A stretch of DNA of 7,787 bases from PUMD01 sp964599275. GTDB taxonomy: Bacteria > Bacillota > Sulfobacillia > SLMV01. The notes beneath the pieces are model-generated. The model searched no databases. It was not told where the DNA came from and saw only the letters and a program-made list of their open reading frames with translations. Where the stretch lies: the NCBI GenBank assembly GCA_964599275.1, contig CAZRFK010000081.1, forward strand, positions 1 through 7,787. Reading direction: 5' to 3'. Numbering within the stretch: position 1 is the stretch's first letter; every line of letters starts with the position of its first letter. Position numbers and translations under genes: made by a program. Positions 6,604 through 7,787 of the stretch are shown in pieces.

Positions 6604-6633
6604 GACCTATATTTTCGATTCAGCCTCCTGACC
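6599..6633 (-). repeat. Direct repeat of GGTCAGGAG upstream of the YoaP-like gene
   Basis: On the minus strand the 9-base word GGTCAGGAG occurs twice, at 6633-6625 and 6607-6599, 26 bases apart start to start. The second copy contains the ribosome binding site of the YoaP-like gene. The first is not followed by a start codon. It may be a small local duplication or chance. Confidence 0.5.
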
Positions 6634-6652
6634 ATGGGGGTAGATTCCAGAT

Positions 6653-7324
6653 TCAATCACCCGCATATCTGAAGTGACCGATTATCTCCCACCGTGTCAA
6701 ACAATCTTCCTCACGCGCCAGTCCACCATTATGTATTACCAGAGGAATACCCCTGCGGTTGGTACGGTCGCTGATAATACCACAGTGCTGTCGGCCATCG
6801 GGGAAACGCCAAAAAACCACATCGCCATGATGCCACCTGTCTTCATGACCTTCAACCCGTGTAGTTAATTCCCTGCCATACCTTTCAAAAAATCTCATCT
6901 GATTGGGGATGCGCCTGTGATCGATATTGGAGTCAGGTTCGCTCAAACCCCATTTCTGTGGGTAAAGGTCGAAATTCTCCAACATATCCTGGTGGATAAG
7001 TTCCTGAAGGTCAATTCCGGCATTACGAAACGCTCTTACCACCACATCCGTGCAAGCCCCAACGTCCGCATCAATATCTCCGCCCGGGTAACCTATCTCA
7101 GCGTAAGATGCATCATAGCGAGTGCGGTTTTCCACTTCTTTTCGTGCACCCAGTAAAATGAGATCAGGTACAGTCAGCTCTTCTTCGGGAATCTGCTCCA
7201 CTGGGGAAGGATCCAGAGCAAAAAAGGATAATCTCAATTGAGTACATCCTGTCAGGACTATTACACCGACAACCACTACTATTACAGACGTCCTGATCAG
7301 ACAATTCTTATCATGTTTGGCCAA
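6653..7324 (-). CDS. DUF1287 family lipoprotein (YijF-like)
   Basis: A 223-residue protein when read from TTG 7324, which is preceded by GGGGGGAG (complement of 7330-7337) at 5 bases. The frame extends to an ATG at 7375, but that has no visible binding site and would put 17 extra residues before the signal. From the TTG the N-terminus is a textbook lipoprotein signal: charged start, hydrophobic core VIVVVVGVIVL (14-24) and lipobox LTGC with Cys27. The rest matches DUF1287 closely: GAR (59-61), YDASYAEIGYPGGD (70-83), CTDVVVRAFRNAGIDLQ (91-107), YPQKWGL (121-127), PDSNIDHRR (130-138), GDVVFWRF (167-174), HCGIISD (180-186) and HNGG (198-201). The invariant Cys91 followed by His180 gives an arrangement like papain-fold NlpC/P60-type peptidases, so a peptidase or amidase acting at the cell surface is plausible, but the family's activity is not established to my knowledge. 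It is probably the first gene of a minus-strand pair with the YoaP-like gene. Confidence 0.87.
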   Translation of the reverse strand: MAKHDKNCLIRTSVIVVVVGVIVLTGCTQLRLSFFALDPSPVEQIPEEELTVPDLILLGARKEVENRTRYDASYAEIGYPGGDIDADVGACTDVVVRAFRNAGIDLQELIHQDMLENFDLYPQKWGLSEPDSNIDHRRIPNQMRFFERYGRELTTRVEGHEDRWHHGDVVFWRFPDGRQHCGIISDRTNRRGIPLVIHNGGLAREEDCLTRWEIIGHFRYAGD

Positions 7325-7329
7325 ATGGA

Positions 7330-7337
7330 CTCCCCCC
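7330..7337 (-). promoter_or_regulatory. Ribosome binding site supporting a TTG start for the DUF1287 lipoprotein
   Basis: GGGGGGAG on the minus strand, 5 bases before TTG 7324. It favours the shorter start, which also places the lipobox Cys at residue 27, a normal distance. Confidence 0.55.
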
Positions 7338-7434
7338 TGCATGCAGCTCAAGGTACTCTTTTTACATGGACCCATTACGAACTAACGCGAGATGCCTGTC
7401 CTCTAGGGTAACACAATTTACGCCTTAACATCGT
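7338..7434. other. Non-coding stretch between the DUF1287 gene and the transposase remnants
   Basis: No gene is seen. It includes GTAACACAATTTACGCC (7408-7424), which has a loose resemblance to terminal repeats of IS256-type elements. Just beyond it, partly inside the transposase remnant, is an imperfect inverted repeat (TTAACATCGT 7425-7434, loop TCAG, ACGATTAA 7439-7446). The promoter of the minus-strand DUF1287/YoaP-like pair should also lie here, but I see no convincing -35/-10 pair. Confidence 0.35.
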
Positions 7435-7555
7435 TCAGACGATTAAATCTCGCTTCTTGAATAACTTCTGGTCCAACCACTCCAAGGCTCTCCGTAGTGC
7501 TACTCTCATTTTAGCCAGTGTTTCTTTAAAGAACAACTCCTCTAGATCACGGAAG
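7435..7555 (-). pseudogene. Probable ISLre2-family (UPF0236) transposase N-terminal remnant
   Basis: On the minus strand about 40 residues are readable in one frame up to TGA at 7437-7435, including FRDLEELFFK, ALRRALEWLDQKLF and KKRD. The pattern LE-x-L-F, then a helix, then LE-x-LD-x-x-L-x-x-x-RD resembles the N-terminal region of ISLre2 transposases as I recall them. The piece is cut at both ends: it follows directly on the IS256 remnant without the non-coding end an inserted element should have, and stops where ISLre2 proteins continue for hundreds of residues. The next codons after the stop (TMLRRKLCY) might still belong to it. The family call is tentative; that it is a broken fragment is more certain. 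Confidence 0.4.
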
Positions 7556-7787
7556 GATCTCTCTTCTGCCATCCTCGTTGACCCCCATGGCTGTCACCAT
7601 TGCGGTACCCTGCACGCGGCCATCTTCTCTTCTCTAACTTTAGGAAAAGTGGCATCCAGCCACACGTATGGATACGGGCCTTCTAAAGGACGCTGTAAGA
7701 ACTTATTCACTCTTTCATCCAAGCCCTTGTTGATACGGGACACCTTCGACTTGTCCATCTTTTCAAGGCCCAACTCCCTGATGATCC
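7556..7787 (-). pseudogene. IS256-family (mutator type) transposase remnant, frameshifted and truncated
   Basis: Reading the minus strand from the right edge gives IIRELGLEKMDKSKVSRI, then LDERVNKFLQRPLEGPYPYV, then WLDATFPKVRE, the strongly conserved mid-N region of IS256 transposases with the first catalytic Asp in WLDAT. After KVRE (about 7630) this frame goes off-family and stops at TGA 7596-7594. The match resumes in the frame offset by two extra bases: EDGRVQGTAMVTAMGVNEDG followed by RREIL, ending near 7556. The break lies in an AGAGAAGAGAAG tract, so a GA duplication or a one-base loss by slippage explains it. After REIL the family sequence is lost and a stop follows (7549-7547). An intact transposase is about 400 residues, so less than a quarter is present in the window; the rest of the N-terminus would lie beyond the right edge. 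This copy cannot encode an active enzyme. Confidence 0.88.

Noticed and set aside
7325..7375. Extension of the DUF1287 protein to an ATG at 7375
   Set aside because: No ribosome binding site is seen before that ATG, and the added 17 residues would displace the lipoprotein signal from the N-terminus.
7570..7593. An independent small gene starting at ATG 7572 on the minus strand
   Set aside because: The same bases encode the well conserved IS256 segment GVNEDGRREIL in another frame, so the ATG is a by-product of the fused remnants.

Overview
The window looks like a piece of a draft or metagenome-assembled chromosome from a low-to-mid GC Gram-positive bacterium, most likely a Firmicute of the Clostridia type. 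This is inferred from strong GGAGG-type ribosome binding sites, frequent TTG and GTG starts, a perfect extended -10 promoter, a Gram-positive style repertoire of secreted proteins, and IS256 plus (tentatively) ISLre2 transposon debris. No rRNA, tRNA or CRISPR array is visible, and the species cannot be named from this sequence.

Layout, left to right. The left edge (1-163, +) is the C-terminal tail of a GNAT acetyltransferase. A short non-coding stretch leads to two closely spaced plus-strand genes for exported proteins: a serpin with an N-terminal signal/anchor and an inhibitory-type hinge (383-1648), and a secreted NodB-type polysaccharide deacetylase (1692-2549). After a spacer holding a perfect extended -10 promoter comes a fusion protein (2783-3889) with about 200 N-terminal residues I do not recognise, followed by a class II aldolase/adducin-type domain. 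A MarR repressor (3975-4424) and a MATE multidrug/cation antiporter (4453-5765) form an apparent two-gene operon. The MATE gene is cut by a 100-N assembly gap at 5541-5640, and reading frames on the two sides show that 100 cannot be the true gap length.

The right part is on the minus strand and converges on the MATE gene. It holds a two-domain protein (5797-6591) with a thioredoxin-fold-like N-terminus and a C-terminal GNAT domain resembling YoaP proteins, and a DUF1287 lipoprotein (6653-7324). The last 350 bases (about 7435-7787) carry broken transposase sequence: a frameshifted IS256-family piece running off the edge, abutting a piece that resembles the N-terminus of an ISLre2 (UPF0236) transposase.

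Functionally this is accessory, envelope- and defence-flavoured DNA: a protease inhibitor, a glycan-modifying enzyme and a lipoprotein with a papain-like motif act outside the membrane, while MarR/MATE handles toxic compounds and GNAT proteins acetylate unknown targets. There is no single obvious pathway joining them. The items most worth a second look are the fusion aldolase, the serpin next to the deacetylase, the YoaP-like protein with its two domains in the opposite order, and the fused transposon remnants.
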